A stretch of DNA of 64,000 nt from the NCBI RefSeq assembly GCF_947507565.1, contig NC_089181.1:1-64000 (forward strand). Direction: 5' to 3'. Under the pieces are notes generated by a model. The model was not told the DNA's origin. It made no database searches and was given only the letters and a program-made list of their open reading frames with translations. Below are positions 1 to 12,305 of this stretch, in pieces. This DNA comes from Oscarella lobularis (lineage: Eukaryota > Porifera > Homoscleromorpha > Homosclerophorida > Oscarellidae). Numbering within the stretch: the stretch's first letter is position 1; each line of letters starts with the position of its first letter. The position numbers and the translations under genes were made by a program.

Positions 1-604
1 CCCTAACCCTAACCCTCTAACCTAACCCTAACCCTAACCCTAACCCTAACCCTACCCTAACCCTAACCCTAACCCTAACCCTAACCCTAACCCTAACCCT
101 AACCCTAACCCTAACCCTAACCCTAACCCTAACCCTAACCCTAACCCTAACCCTAACCCTAACCCTAACCCTAACCCTAACCCTAACCCTAACCCTAACC
201 CTAACCCTAACCCTAACCCTAACCCTAACCCTAACCCTAACCCTAACCCTAACCCTAACCCTAACCCTAACCCTAACCCTAACCCTAACCCTAACCCTAA
301 CCCTAACCCTAACCCTAACCCTAACCCTAACCCTAACCCTAACCCTAACCCTAACCCTAACCCTAACCCTAACCCTAACCCTAACCCTAACCCTAACCCT
401 AACCCTAACCCTAACCCTAACCCTAACCCTAACCCTAACCCTAACCCTAACCCTAACCCTAACCCTAACCCTAACCCTAACCCTAACCCTAACCCTAACC
501 CTAACCCTAACCCTAACCCTAACCCTAACCCTAACCCTAACCCTAACCCTAACCCTAACCCTAACCCTAACCCTAACCCTAACCCTAACCCTAACCCTAA
601 CCCT
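1..604. repeat. Telomere, (CCCTAA)n, chromosome end
   Basis: About 100 tandem CCCTAA units (C-strand of TTAGGG). The first 55 bp hold irregular units (CCCTCTAA, CCTAA, CCCTACCCTAA); the rest is essentially perfect. The chromosome end therefore lies to the left, and the TTAGGG G-strand is the minus strand reading leftward. Confidence 0.98.
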
Positions 605-741
605 TTATACTAAATAATTTGCACAGCAAATATAGGATCAATCGAAAGCTTATTAAATTTCCTTTTAAATGATGCTATGCATGACGTCATACGTTCAATA
701 TTTAAGGAGTTATTAAGGGTCACCCAAGTGGGTACACCTTT
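605..741. other. Non-telomeric spacer inside the telomeric tract
   Basis: A 137-bp A+T-rich single-copy segment separates two CCCTAA tracts. It contains the perfect palindrome ATGACGTCAT (681-690), a CRE-like site. No reading frame of interest. It may be the remnant of an insertion into telomeric DNA, or a former terminus healed by telomere addition; the sequence does not decide between them. Confidence 0.8.
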
Positions 742-910
742 TAACCCTAACCCTAACCCTAACCCTAACCCTAACCCTAACCCTAACCCTAACCCTAACC
801 CTAACCCTAACCCTAACCCTAACCCTAACCCTAACCCTAACCCTAACCCTAACCCTAACCCTAACCCTAACCCTAACCCTAACCCTAACCCTAACCCTAA
901 CCCTAACCCT
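742..910. repeat. Second (internal) CCCTAA tract
   Basis: About 28 perfect CCCTAA units in the same orientation as the terminal tract, ending abruptly at the start of the AT-rich array. Confidence 0.95.
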
Positions 911-1092
911 TCTGAATTAATGCAGAATTTATTCTGAAATAATTCAGAATTTATTTTCAATTATTGCAGAATTAATTCTGAATAAATGCAGAATTAATTC
1001 TTAATTAATGCAGAATAAATCGGGAATTTATTCTGCATTAATGCAGAATTTATTCTGAATTAACTTAGAATTTCAAAAAAGAATTGTAGAAG
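911..1092. repeat. AT-rich ~22-bp minisatellite
   Basis: Units alternate between GAATTAATGCA and GAATTTATTCT half-units. CAGAATTAATTCTG, a perfect palindrome, arises repeatedly. Roughly 140 bp from about 948 is identical to 52,329 onward, marking the edge of a large duplicated block. Confidence 0.9.
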
Positions 1093-2362
1093 GAAAAATT
1101 GACCCAGGACAAATTGTCCTGGGAACAAATTGTCCCCAGGAAAAATTGTCCTGGGGACAAATTGTCCCAGGACAAATTGTCCGAGGACAAATTGTCCCAG
1201 GACAAATTGTCCCAGGACAAATTGTCCCATGACAAATTGTCCCCAGGACAAATTGTCCCTAGGACAAATTGTCCCCAGGACAAATTGTCCCAGGACAAAT
1301 TGTCCCAGGAAAAATTGTCCCCAGGACAAATTGTCCCAGGACAAATTGTCCCAGGACAAATTGTCCCCAGGACAAATTGTCCCAGGACAAATTGTCCCAG
1401 GACAAATTGTCCCAGGACAAATTGTCCCCAGGACAAATTGTCCCAGGACAAATTGTGCCAGGACAATTTGTGCCAGGACAATTTGTCCTGGGGACAAATT
1501 GACCCTAGGACAAATTGTCCTGGGGACAAATTGTCCCAGGACAAATTGTCCGAGGACAAATTGTCCCAGGACAAATTGTCCCAGGACAAATTGTCCCAGG
1601 ACAAATTGTCCCCAGGACAAATTGTCCCTAGGACAAATTGTCCCCAGGACAAATTGTCCCAGGACAAATTGTCCCAGGAAAAATTGTCCCCAGGACAAAT
1701 TGTCCCAGGACAAATTGTCCCAGGACAAATTGTCCCCAGGACAAATTGTCCCAGGACAAATTGTCCCAGGACAAATTGTCCCAGGACAAATTGTCACCAG
1801 GACAAATTGTCCCAGGACAAATTGTGCTAGGACAATTTGTGCCAGGACAATTTGTCCTGGGGACAAATTGACCCTAGGACAAATTGTCCTGGGGACAAAT
1901 TGTCCCAGGACAAATTGTCCCAGGACAAATTGTCCCAGGACAAATTGTCCCCAGGACAAATTGTCCCCAGGACAATTTGTCCCCAGGACAAATTGTCCCA
2001 GGACAAATTGTCCCAGGACAAATTGTCCCCAGGACAAATTGTCCCAGGACAAATTGTCCCAGGAAAAATTGTCCTCAGGACAAATTGTCCCAGGACAAAT
2101 TGTCCCAGGACAAATTGTCCCAGGACAAATTGTCCCCAGGACAAATTGTCCCAGGACAAATTGTGCCAGGACAATTTGTGCCAGGACAATTTGTCCTGGG
2201 GACAAATTGACCCTAGGACAAATTGTCCTGGGGACAAATTGTCCCAGGACAAATTGTCCCAGGACAAATTGTCCCAGGACAAATTGTCCCAGGACAAATT
2301 GTCCCAGGACAAATTGTCCGAGGACAAATTGTCCTGGGGACAAATTGTACCCAAGACAAATT
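1093..2362. repeat. GGACAA 15-16-bp minisatellite array
   Basis: Unit CCCAGGACAAATTGT with inner dyad GGACAA-A-TTGTCC. Variants (CCAGGAAAAATTG, AATTGACCCTAGG, TTGTGCCAGG) recur at about 370-bp spacing, a higher-order repeat. Multiple long open frames exist in all frames only because the unit lacks stops; none is believed coding. Copy of 52,466-53,504. Confidence 0.95.
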
Positions 2363-3128
2363 CTGAATAAATGCAGAATTAATTCTGAATAAATGAAGAA
2401 TTAATTCTGAATTAATGCAGAATAAATGCGGAATTTATTCTGAATTAATGAAGAATTTATTCCGAATAAATGTAAAATTTATTCTGAATTAAAGCAGAAT
2501 TTATTCTGAATTAATGCAGAATTTATTCTGCATTAATCTAGAATAATTTCTGCATTAATGCAGAATTAATTCAGAATTTATTCAGAATTTATTCTGAATT
2601 AATGCAGAACTTATTCTGAATAAATTTAGAATTTATTCTGAATTAATGCAGAATTTATTCTGAATTAAGGCAGAATTTATTCTGAATTAATGCAGAATTA
2701 ATTCAGAATTTATTCTGAATTAATGCAGAATTTATTCTGAACTAATGCAGAATTTATTCTGAATTAATACAAAATTAATTCTGAATAAATGCAGAATCAA
2801 TTCTGAATTAATGCAGAATTAATTCAGAATTTATTCTGAATTAATGCAGAATTTATTCTGAATTAATGCAGAACTTATTCTGAATAAAAGCAGAATTTAT
2901 TCTGAATTAATGCAGAATTTATTCGGAACTAATGCGGAATTTATTCTGAATAAATGCAGAATTTATTCTGAATTAATGCAGAATTTATTCTGAATTAATG
3001 CAGAACTTATTTTGAATTAATGCAGAATTTATTCTGAATAAATGTAGCATTTATTCTGAATTAATTCAGAATTAATTCAGAATTAATGCATAATTTATTC
3101 TGAATTAATGCAGAATTTATTTTGAATG
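2363..3128. repeat. AT-rich minisatellite
   Basis: Same family as 911-1092, ending at the junction GAATTCTGGCAGGCAGTG, which also occurs at 54,227. Nothing else seen. Confidence 0.9.
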
Positions 3129-3979
3129 AATTCTGGCAGGCAGTGTACGTACTCCGCAGGCAGGCGGTGTATATATTCCGGCAGGCGGTGTATATATTCT
3201 GGCAGGCGGTGTACGTACTCCGCCAGCAGGCGGTGTATATATTCCTGCAGGCGGTGAAGATATTCTGGCAGGCAGTGTACGTACTCCGCAAGCAGGCGGT
3301 GTAGATATTCTGGCAGGCGGTGTATATATTACGGCAAGCGGTGTACGTACTTCGCCGGCAGGCGGTGTATATATTACGGCAAGCGGTGTACATACTCCGG
3401 AGGCAGGCGGTGTATATATTACGGCAAGCGGTGTACATACAACGCGGGCAGGCGGTGTATATATTCCGGCAGGCGTGTACGTACTCCGCCGGAGGCGGTG
3501 TATATATTCCGGCAAGCGTTGTACATATTCCGGAAGGCAGTGTACGTACTCCGCCGGCAGGCGATGGATATATTCCTGCAGGCGTGTACGTACTCTGCCA
3601 GCAGGCTGTGTATATATTACGGCAAGCGGTGTACGTACTCCGCCGGCAGGCGGTGTATATATTCCGGCAGGCGGTGTATATATATTCCGGCAAGCGGTGT
3701 ACGTACTCCGCCGGCAGGCGGTGTATATATTCCGGCAGGCGGTGTATATATTCCGGCAAGCGGTGTATATATTCCGGCAGGCGTGTACGTACTCCGGCGG
3801 CAAGCGGTGTATATATTGCGGCAGGCGTGTACGTACTCCGCTGGCAAGCGGTGTATACATTCCGGCAGGCGGTGTATATATTCCGGCAAGCGGTGTACGT
3901 ACTCCGCCGGCAGGCGGTGTATATATTCCGGCAGGCGGTGTATATATTCCGGCAAGCGGTGTATATATTCCGGCAAGAA
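3129..3979. repeat. GGCGG/GTACGTAC minisatellite array
   Basis: Two interchangeable units, a 21-mer GGCGGTGTATATATTCC(GGCA) and a 24-mer with core GTACGTAC. The second contains the near-perfect palindrome GGCGGTGTACGTACTCCGCC (18 of 20 positions symmetric). Both units are multiples of three, so long stop-free frames occur by construction. Confidence 0.95.
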
Positions 3980-4301
3980 ACTACAACGGCTACAACTACA
4001 ACAACTACCACAACGGCTACAAAGGCTACAAAGGCTACAACCACTACAACGGCTACACCGACTACAACGACTACAACGGCTACAAAGGTACAACTACTAC
4101 AACGACTACAACGGCTACAATGACTACAATGACTGCAACGGCTACAATGACTACAACGACTACAATCACTACAATGACTACAACGACTACAACGGCTACA
4201 ACGGCTACAATGACTACAATGACTGCAACGGCTACAACGACTACAACGGCTACAAAGGTACAACGGCTACAACGACTACAACGACTACAACGGCTACAAC
4301 G
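3980..4301. repeat. TACAACGGC-type minisatellite
   Basis: Tandem CTACAACGG/CTACAACGA/CTACAATGA 9-mers, strongly A/C-biased on the plus strand. Entry junction CCGGCAAGAAACTACAACGG is shared by every copy of this block in the window. Confidence 0.95.
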
Positions 4302-5219
4302 GTGTATATATTCCGGAAGGCAGTGTACGTACTTTGCCGACAGGCAGTGTATATATTACGGAGGCGGTGTACATACTCCGCGGGCAGGCGGTGTATACAT
4401 AGCGGCAGGCGTGTACGTACTCCGCCGGCAGGCGGTGTATATATTCCGGCAGGCGGTGTATATATTCCGGCAGGCGGTGTATATATTCCGGCAGGCGGTG
4501 TACGTACTCCGCCGGCAGGCGGTGTATATATTCCGGAAAGCGGTGTATATATTCCGGAAGGCAGTGTACGTACTCCGCCGGAAGGCGGTGTATATATACC
4601 GGCAGGCGTGTACGTACTCCGCCGGCAGGCGGTGTATATACTCCGGAGAGCGGTGTATATATTCCGGAAGGCAGTGTACGTACTCCGCCGTCGGGCTTTG
4701 TATATATTCCGGCAAGCGGTGTATATATTACGGCAAGCGGTGTACGTATTTCGCCGGCAGGCGGTGTATATATTACGGCAAGCGGTGTACATACTCCGGA
4801 GGCAGGCGGTGTATATATTACGGCAAGCGGTGTATATACTCCGGAAGGCAGTGTGCGTACTCCGCCGGAAGGCGGTGTATATATACCGGCAGGCGTGTAC
4901 GTACTCCGCCGGCAAGCGGTGTATATATTCCGGAAGGCGATGTATATATTCCGGCAAGCGGTGTACGTACTCCGCCGGCAGGCGGTGTATATATTCCGGA
5001 AAGCGGTGTATATATTCCGGAAGGCAGTGTACGTACTCCGCCGGCAGGCTTTGTATATATTCCGGCAGGCGGTGTATGTATTCCGGCAAGCGGTGTACGT
5101 ACTCCGCCGGCAGGCGGTGTATATATTCCGGCAGGCGGTGTATATATTCCGGCAGGCGTGTACGTACTCCGCCGGCAAGCGGTGTATACATTCCGGCAAG
5201 CGGTGTATATATTCCGGCA
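4302..5219. repeat. GGCGG/GTACGTAC minisatellite array, second part
   Basis: Same units as 3129-3979, with more diverged members (CCGGAAGGCAG, ATTACGGCAAG). Ends with the same CCGGCAAGAAACTACAA junction. Confidence 0.95.
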
Positions 5220-5267
5220 AGAAACTACAATGGCTACAACTACAACAACTACCACAACGGCTACAAA
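5220..5267. repeat. Short TACAACGGC stub joining to 41-bp array
   Basis: About five 9-mers, then a switch to the 41-bp repeat after ACGGCTACAAAGG. The same switch occurs at about 37,833 and 58,305. Confidence 0.85.
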
Positions 5268-5737
5268 GGCCATGAAGATAAAGTTGAGGGCCTAGACTTT
5301 GATTCTAAGGACCTGAAGATAAAGTTGATGGCCTAAACTTTGATTCTAAGAGCCTGAAGATAAAGTTGAGGGCCTAAACTTTTATTCTAAGGGCCTGAAG
5401 ATAAAGTTGAGGGACTAGACTTTGATTCTAAGGCCCTGAAGATAAAGTTGAAGGCCAAAACTTTGATTCTAAGGCCCTGAAGAGAAATTTGAAGGCCCAA
5501 ACTTTGATTCTAAGGGTCTGAAGTTAAAGTTCAGAGCCAAAACTCTGATTCTAAGGACCTGAAGATAAAGTTGAGGGCCTAGACTTTGATTCTAAGGACC
5601 TGAAGATAAAGTTGATGGCCAAAACTTCTTTCTAAGGGACTGAAGATAAAGTTGAGGGCCTAGACTTTGATTCTAAGGCCCTGAAGATAAAGTTGAAGGC
5701 CTAAACTTTGATTCTAAGGCATTGAAGATAAAGTTGA
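5268..5737. repeat. 41-bp repeat array
   Basis: Unit of 41 bp beginning GGCCTGAAGATAAAGTTGAG and ending TTTGATTCTAAG, with AAAGTT...AACTTT inverted hexamers 9 bp apart. Ends at the junction GAGGGCCCAACGGGTCTC, also seen at 12.3, 38.1 and 40.6 kb. Confidence 0.95.
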
Positions 5738-8700
5738 GGGCCCAACGGGTCTCTCGTGTAATAAATTACAGCGAAATTACAGGGGTTAGCCAAAGGGTCT
5801 CTCCTGTAATAAATTACAGCGAAATTACAGGGGCTAGCCAAAGGGTCTCTCCTGTAATAAACTACAGCGAAATTACAGGGGGTTAGCCGACGGGTCTCTC
5901 CTGTAATAAACTACAGCGAAAGTACAGGGGCTAGCCAAAGGGTCTCTCCTGTAATAAATTACAGCGAAATTACAGGGGCTAGCCAAAGGGTCTCTCCTGT
6001 AATAAACTACAGCGAAATTACAGGAGGCTAGCCAACGGGTCTCTCCTGTAATAAATTACAGCGAAATTACAGGAGGTTAGCCAACGGGTCTCTCCTGTAA
6101 TAAATTACAGCGAATTAACAGGGGGTTAGCCAACGGGTCTCTCCTGTAATAAATTACAGCCAAATTAAAGAGGCTAGCCAACGGGTCTCTCCCGTAATAA
6201 ATTACAGCGAAATTACAGGAGGTTAGCCAACGGGTCTCTCCTGTAATAAATTACAGCGAATTAACAGGGGGTTAGCCAACGGGTCTCTCCTGTAATAAAT
6301 TACAGCCAAATTAAAGAGGCTAGCCAACGGGTCTCTCCTGTAATAAATTACAGCGAAATTACAGGGGCTAGCCAAAGAGTCTCTCCTGTAATAAACTACA
6401 GCGAAACTACAGGGGGTTAGCAAACGGGTCTCTCCTGTAATAAATTACAGCGAAATTACAGGGGGTTAGCAAACAAGTCTCTCCTGTAATAAATTACAGC
6501 GAAATTACAGGGGTTAGCAAACAAGTCACTCCTGTAATAAATTACAGCGAAATTACAGGGGGCTAGCCAACGGGTCTTTCCTGTAATAAATTACAGCGAA
6601 ATTACAGGGGCTAGCCAACGGGTCTCTCATGTAATAAACTACAGCGAATTTACAGGGGGCTAGCCAACGGGTCTTTCCTGTAATAAATTACAGCGAAATT
6701 ACAGGGGCTAGCCAACGGGTCTCTCATGTAATAAATTACAGCGAATTTACAGGGGGCTAGCCAACGGGTCTCTCATGTAATAAATTAAAGCGAATTTACA
6801 GGGGCTAGCCAACAGGTCTATTCTGTAATAAACTACAGCGAAATTACAGGGGGTTAGCCAACGGGTCTCTCCTGTAATAAACTACAGCGAAAGTACAGGG
6901 GCTAGCCAAAGGGTCTCTCCTGTAATAAATTACAGAGAAATTACAGGGACTAGCCAAAGGGTCTCTCCTGTAATAAACTACAGCGAAATTACAGGAGGCT
7001 AGCCAACGGGTCTCTCCTGTAATAAATTACAGCGAATTAACAGGGGGTTAGCCAACGGGCCTCTCCTGTAATAAACTACAGCGAAATTACAGGGGCTAGC
7101 CAACGGGTCTCTCCTGTAATAAATTACAGCGAATTTACAGGGGGTTAGTAAACGGGTCTCTCCTGTAATAAATTAAAGCGAAATTACAGGGGGTTAGCAA
7201 ACGGGTCTCTCCTGCAATAAATTACAGCGAAATTACTGGGGCTAGCCAAAGGGTCTCTCCTGTAATAAATTACAGCGAATTTACAGGAGGTTAGCCAACG
7301 GGTCTCTCCTGTAATAAATTACAGCAAAATTACAGGAGGTTAGCCAACGGGTCTCTCCTGTAATAAATTACAGCGAAATTACAGGGGGTTAGCAAACAAG
7401 TCTCTCCTGTAATAAATTACAGCGAAATTACAGGGGGTTAGCAAACAAGTCACTCCTGTAATAAATTACAGCGAAATTACAGGGGGCTAGCCAACGGGTC
7501 TTTCCTGTAATAAATTACAGCGAAATTACAGGGGCTAGCCAACGGGTCTCTCATGTAATAAATTACAGCGAATTTACAGGGGGCTAGCCAACGGGTCTCT
7601 CATGTAATAAATTAAAGCGAATTTACAGGGGCTAGCCAACGGGTCTCTTCTGTAATAAACTACAGCGAAATTACAGGGGGTTAGCCAACGGGTCTCTCCT
7701 GTAATAAACTACAGCGAAAGTACAGGGGCTAGCCAAAGGGTCTCTCCTGTAATAAATTACAGCGAAATTACAGGGACTAGCCAAAGGGTCTCTCCTGTAA
7801 TAAACTACAGCGAAATTACAGGGGGTTAGCAAACGGGTCTCTCCTGTAATAAACTACAGCGAAATTACAGGAGGCTAGCCAACGGGTCTCTCCTGTAATA
7901 AATTACAGCGAATTAACAGGGGGTTAGCCAACGGGCCTCTCCTGTAATAAACTACAGCGAAATTATAGGTGCTAGCCAACGGGTCTCTCCTGTAATAAAT
8001 TACAGCGAATTTACAGGGGGTTAGTAAACGGGTCTCTCCTGTAATAAATTACAGCGAAATTACAGTGGGTTAGCAAACGGGTATCTCCTGCAATAAATTA
8101 CAGCGAAATTACTGGGGCTAGCCAAAGGGTCTCTCCTGTAATAAATTACAGCGAATTTACAGGAGGTTAGCCAACGGGTCTCTCCTGTAATAAATTACAG
8201 CAAAATTAAAGGAGGTTAGCCAACGGGTCTCTCCTGTAATAAATTACAGCGAAATTACAGGGGGTTAGCAAACAAGTCTCTCCTGTAATAAATTACAGCG
8301 AAATTACAGGGGGTTAGCAAACAAGTCACTCCTGTAATAAATTACAGCGAAATTACAGGGGGCTAGCCAACGGGTCTTTCCTGTAATAAATTACAGCGAA
8401 ATTACAGGGGCTAGCCAACGGGTCTCTCATGTAATAAATCACAGCGAATTTACAGGGGGCTAGCCAACGGGTCTCTCATGTAATAAATTAAAGCGAATTT
8501 ACAGGGGCTAGTCAACGGGTCTCTTCTGTAATAAATTACAGCGAAATTACAGGGGGTTAGCAAACGGGTATCTCCTGTAATAAATTACAGCGAATTTACA
8601 GGTGGCTAGCCAACGGGTCTCTCCTGTAATAAACTACAGCGAAATTACAGGGGGTTAGCCAACGGGTCTCTCCTGTAATAAATTACAGCGAAATTACAGA

Positions 8701-8999
8701 GGCTAGCTAACGGGTATCTCCTGTAATAAATTACAGCGAATTTATAGGGGCTAGCCAATGGGTCTCTCCTGTAATAAACTACAGCGAAAATACAGGGGGT
8801 TAGTCAACGGGTCTCTCCTGGAATAAATTACAGCCAAATTACAGGGGGCTAGCCAACGGGTCTCTCCTGGAATAAATTACAGCGAAATTACAGGGGCTAG
8901 ACAACGGGTCTATCCTAATAATAAATTACAGCGAAATTACACGGGTTTAGCCAACGGGTCTCTCCTGTAATAAATTACAGCGAACTTACACGGGCTAGC
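5738..8999. repeat. 49-bp repeat array
   Basis: Unit of 48-49 bp containing ACGGGTCTCTCCTGTAATAA and CTGTAAT-AA-ATTACAG, a 7-bp inverted repeat. A CAAACAAGTC variant pair at 6474, 7397 and 8273 shows a higher-order repeat of about 0.88-0.92 kb. Confidence 0.95.
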
Positions 9000-11900
9000 T
9001 AAGGCCCTGAAGATAAAGTTGAGAGCCTAAACTTTCATTCAAAGGACCTGAAGATAAAGTTGAGGGCCTAAACTTTGATTCTAAGGACCTGAAGATAAAG
9101 TTGAGGACCTAAACTTTGATTCTAAGGGCCTGAAGATAAAGTTGAGGTCCTAAACTTTGATTCTAAGGAGCTAAAGATAAAGTTGAGGGCCTAAACTCTA
9201 ATTCTAAGACCCTGAAGATAAAGTTGAAAGCCAAAACATTGATTCTAAGGGCTTGAAGATAAAGGTCATGACCAAAACTCTGATTCTACGGACCTGAGGA
9301 TAAAGAGGAGGGCCTAAACTTTGATTCTAAGAGCCTGAAGATAAAGTTGAGGGCCTAGACTTTGATTCTAAGGACCTGAAGATGAAGTTGAGGAAATCAA
9401 CTTTGATTCTAAGGGCCTGAAGATAAAGTTGAGGGCCTAAACTCTGATTCTAAGGACCTGAAGATAAAGTTGAGGGCATAAACTTTGATTCGAAGGGCCT
9501 GAAGATAAAGTTGAGGGCCTAAACTCCGATTATAAGGACCTGAAGATAAAGTTGAGAGAATAAACTTTGATTCTAAGGACCTGAAGATAAAGTTGAGAGA
9601 CTAAACTTTGATTCTAAGGACCTGAAGATAAAGTAGAGGGCCTAAACTCTGATTCTAAGGCCCTGAATATAAAGTTGAAGGCCAAAACTCTGATTCTAAG
9701 GACCTGAAGATAAAGTTGATGACCTAAACTTTGATTCTAAGAGCCTGAAGATAAAGTTGAGGGCCTAAACTTTTATTCTAAGGGCCTGAAGATAAAGTTG
9801 AGAGACTAAACTTTGATTCTAAGGACCTGAAGATAAAGTTGAGGGCCTAAACTTTGATTCTAAGGCCCTGAAGATAAAGTTGAACGCCTAAACTTTGATT
9901 CTAAAGGCCTGAAGATAAAGTTGAGGGCCTAAACTTTGATTCTAAGGACCTGAAGATAAAGTAGAGGGCCTAAACTTTGATTCTAGGGACCTGAACATGA
10001 AGTTGAGGGCCTAAACTTTGATTCTAGGGACCTGAAGATGAAGTTGAGGGCCTAAATTTTGATTCTAAGGACCTGAAGATAAAGTTGAGGGCCTACACTC
10101 TGATTCTAAGGCCCTGAAGATAAAGTTGAGGGCCTACACTTTGATTCTAAGGCCCTGAAGATAAAGTTGAAGGCCTAAACTTTGATTCTAAGGCCCTGAA
10201 GAGAAATTTGAAGGCCCAAACATTGATTCTAAGGGCCTGAAGATAAAGGTCATGGCCAAAACTCTGATTCTAAGGACCTGAAGATAAAGTTGAGGGCCTA
10301 AACTTTGATTCCAAGAGCCTGAAGATAAAGTTGAGGGCCTAAACTTTGATTCTAAGGACCTGAAGATAAAGTTGAGGGCCAAACTTTCATTCTAAGGGCC
10401 AGAAGATAAAGTTGAGGGCCTAGACTTTGATTCTAAGGGCCTGAAGATAAATTTGAAGGCCTAAACTCTGATTCTAAGGCCCTGAAGTTAAAGTTCAGGG
10501 CCAAAACTCTGATTCCAAGGACCTGAAGATAAAGTTGAGGGCCTAGACTTTGATTCTAAGGACCTGAAGATAAAGTTGAGGGCCTAGACTTTGATTCTAA
10601 GGGCCTGAAGATAAAGTTGAGGGCCTAAACTCTGATTCTAAGGCCCTGAAGTTAAACTTGAGGGCCTAGACTTTGATTCTAAGGCCCTGAAGATAAAGTT
10701 GAAGGGCAAAACTTTGATTCTAAGGCGCTGAAGAGAAATTTGAAGGCCCAAACTTTGATTCTAAGGGTCTGAAGTTAAAGCACAGAGCAAAAACTCTGAT
10801 TGTAAGAACCTGAAGATAAAGTTGACGGCCTAAACTTTGATTCTAAGAGCCTGAAGATAAAGTTGAGGGCCTAAACGTTGATTCTAAGGACCTGAAGATA
10901 AAGTTGAGAGACTAAACTTTGATTCTAAGGAACTGAAGATAAAGTTGAGGGCTTAAACTTTGATTCTAAGTCCCTGAAGATAAAGTTGAACGCCCAAACT
11001 TTGATTCTCAGGGCCTGAAGATAAAGTTGAAGGCCTAAACTTTGATTCTAAGGCCCTGAAGAGAAAGTTGAGAGACTAAACTTTGATTCTAGGGACCTGA
11101 AGATGAAGTTGAGGGCCGAAATTTTGATTCTAAGAACCTGGAGATAAAGTTGAGGGCCTAAACTCTGATTCTAAGGCCCTGAAGATAAAGTTGAGGGCCT
11201 AGACTTTGATTCTAAGGCCCTGAAGATAAAGTTGAAAGCGTAAACTTTGATTCTAAGGCCCTGAAGAGAAATTTGAAGGCCCAAACTTTGATTCTAAGGG
11301 TCTGAAGTTAAAGTTCAGAGCCAAAACTTTGATTCTAAGGACCTTAAGATAAAGTTGAGGGCCTAAACTCCGATTCTAAGGCACTGAAGATAAAGTTGAA
11401 GGCCCAAACATTGATTCTAAGGGCCTGAAGATAAAGGTCATGGCCAAAACTCTGATTCTAAGGACCTGAAGATAAAGTTGAGGGCCTAAACTTTGATTCT
11501 AAGAGCCTGAAGATAAAGTTGAGGGCCTAAACTTTGATTCTAAGTCCCTGTAGATAAAGTTGAAGGCCTAAACTTTGATTCTAAGGGCTTGAAGAGAAAG
11601 TTGAAGGCCTAAACTTTGATTCTAAGGCCCTGAAGAGAAAGTTGAGAGACTAAACTTTGATTCTAGTTACCTGAAGATAAAGTTGAGGGCCTAAACTCTG
11701 ATTCTAAGGCCCTTAAGATAAAGGTGAGGGCCTAGACTTTGATTCTAAGGCCCTGAAGATAAAGTTGAAAGCCTAAACTTTCATTCTAAGGCCCTGAAGA
11801 AAAATTTGAAGGCCCAAACTTTGATTCTAAGGGTCTGAAGTTAAAGTTCAGAGCCAAAACTCTGATTCTAAGGGTCTGAAGTTAAAGTTCAGGGCCAAAA

Positions 11901-12305
11901 CTCTGATTCTAAGGACCTGAAGATAAAGTTGAGAGACTAAACTTTGATTCTAAGGACCTGAAGATAAAGTTGAGTGACTAAACTTTGATTCTAAGGCCCT
12001 GATGATAAAGTTGAACTTCTAAACTTTAATTCTAAGGGCCTGAAGATAAAGTTGAGGGCCTAAACTTTGATTCTAAGGACCTGAAGATAAAGTTGAGGGC
12101 CTAAACTCCGATTCTAAGGACATGAAGATAAACTTGATGGCCTAAACTTTGATTCTAAGAGCCTGAAGATAAAGTTGAGGGCCTAAACTTCTTTCTAAGG
12201 GCCTGAAGATAAAGTTAAGGGCCTAGACTTTGATTCTAAGGGCCTGAAGATAAAGTTGAAGGCCTAAACTTTGATTCTAAGGCATTGAAGATAAAGTTGA
12301 GGGCC
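9000..12305. repeat. 41-bp repeat array
   Basis: Long run of the 41-bp unit with variants (GTCATGGCCAAAACTCTG, GAGAGACTAAAC, GAACGCCTAAAC) that recur in the same order in distant arrays. No gene seen. Confidence 0.95.

Noticed and set aside
610..960. Open frames made of Asn-Pro or Gly-Leu dipeptides
   Set aside because: They are translations of the CCCTAA/TTAGGG repeat; a 6-bp unit without stops is open in these frames by necessity.
1060..2392. Long frames (up to about 430 codons) in GGACAA arrays, on both strands
   Set aside because: Several frames and both strands are open at once and read as QDKLS, RTNCP or GQFVL repeats; no start context, no unique part.
5738..8999. CRISPR-like appearance of the 49-bp array with inner dyad
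   Set aside because: No unique spacers: the whole unit repeats and varies by point changes, and the context is a eukaryotic telomere.
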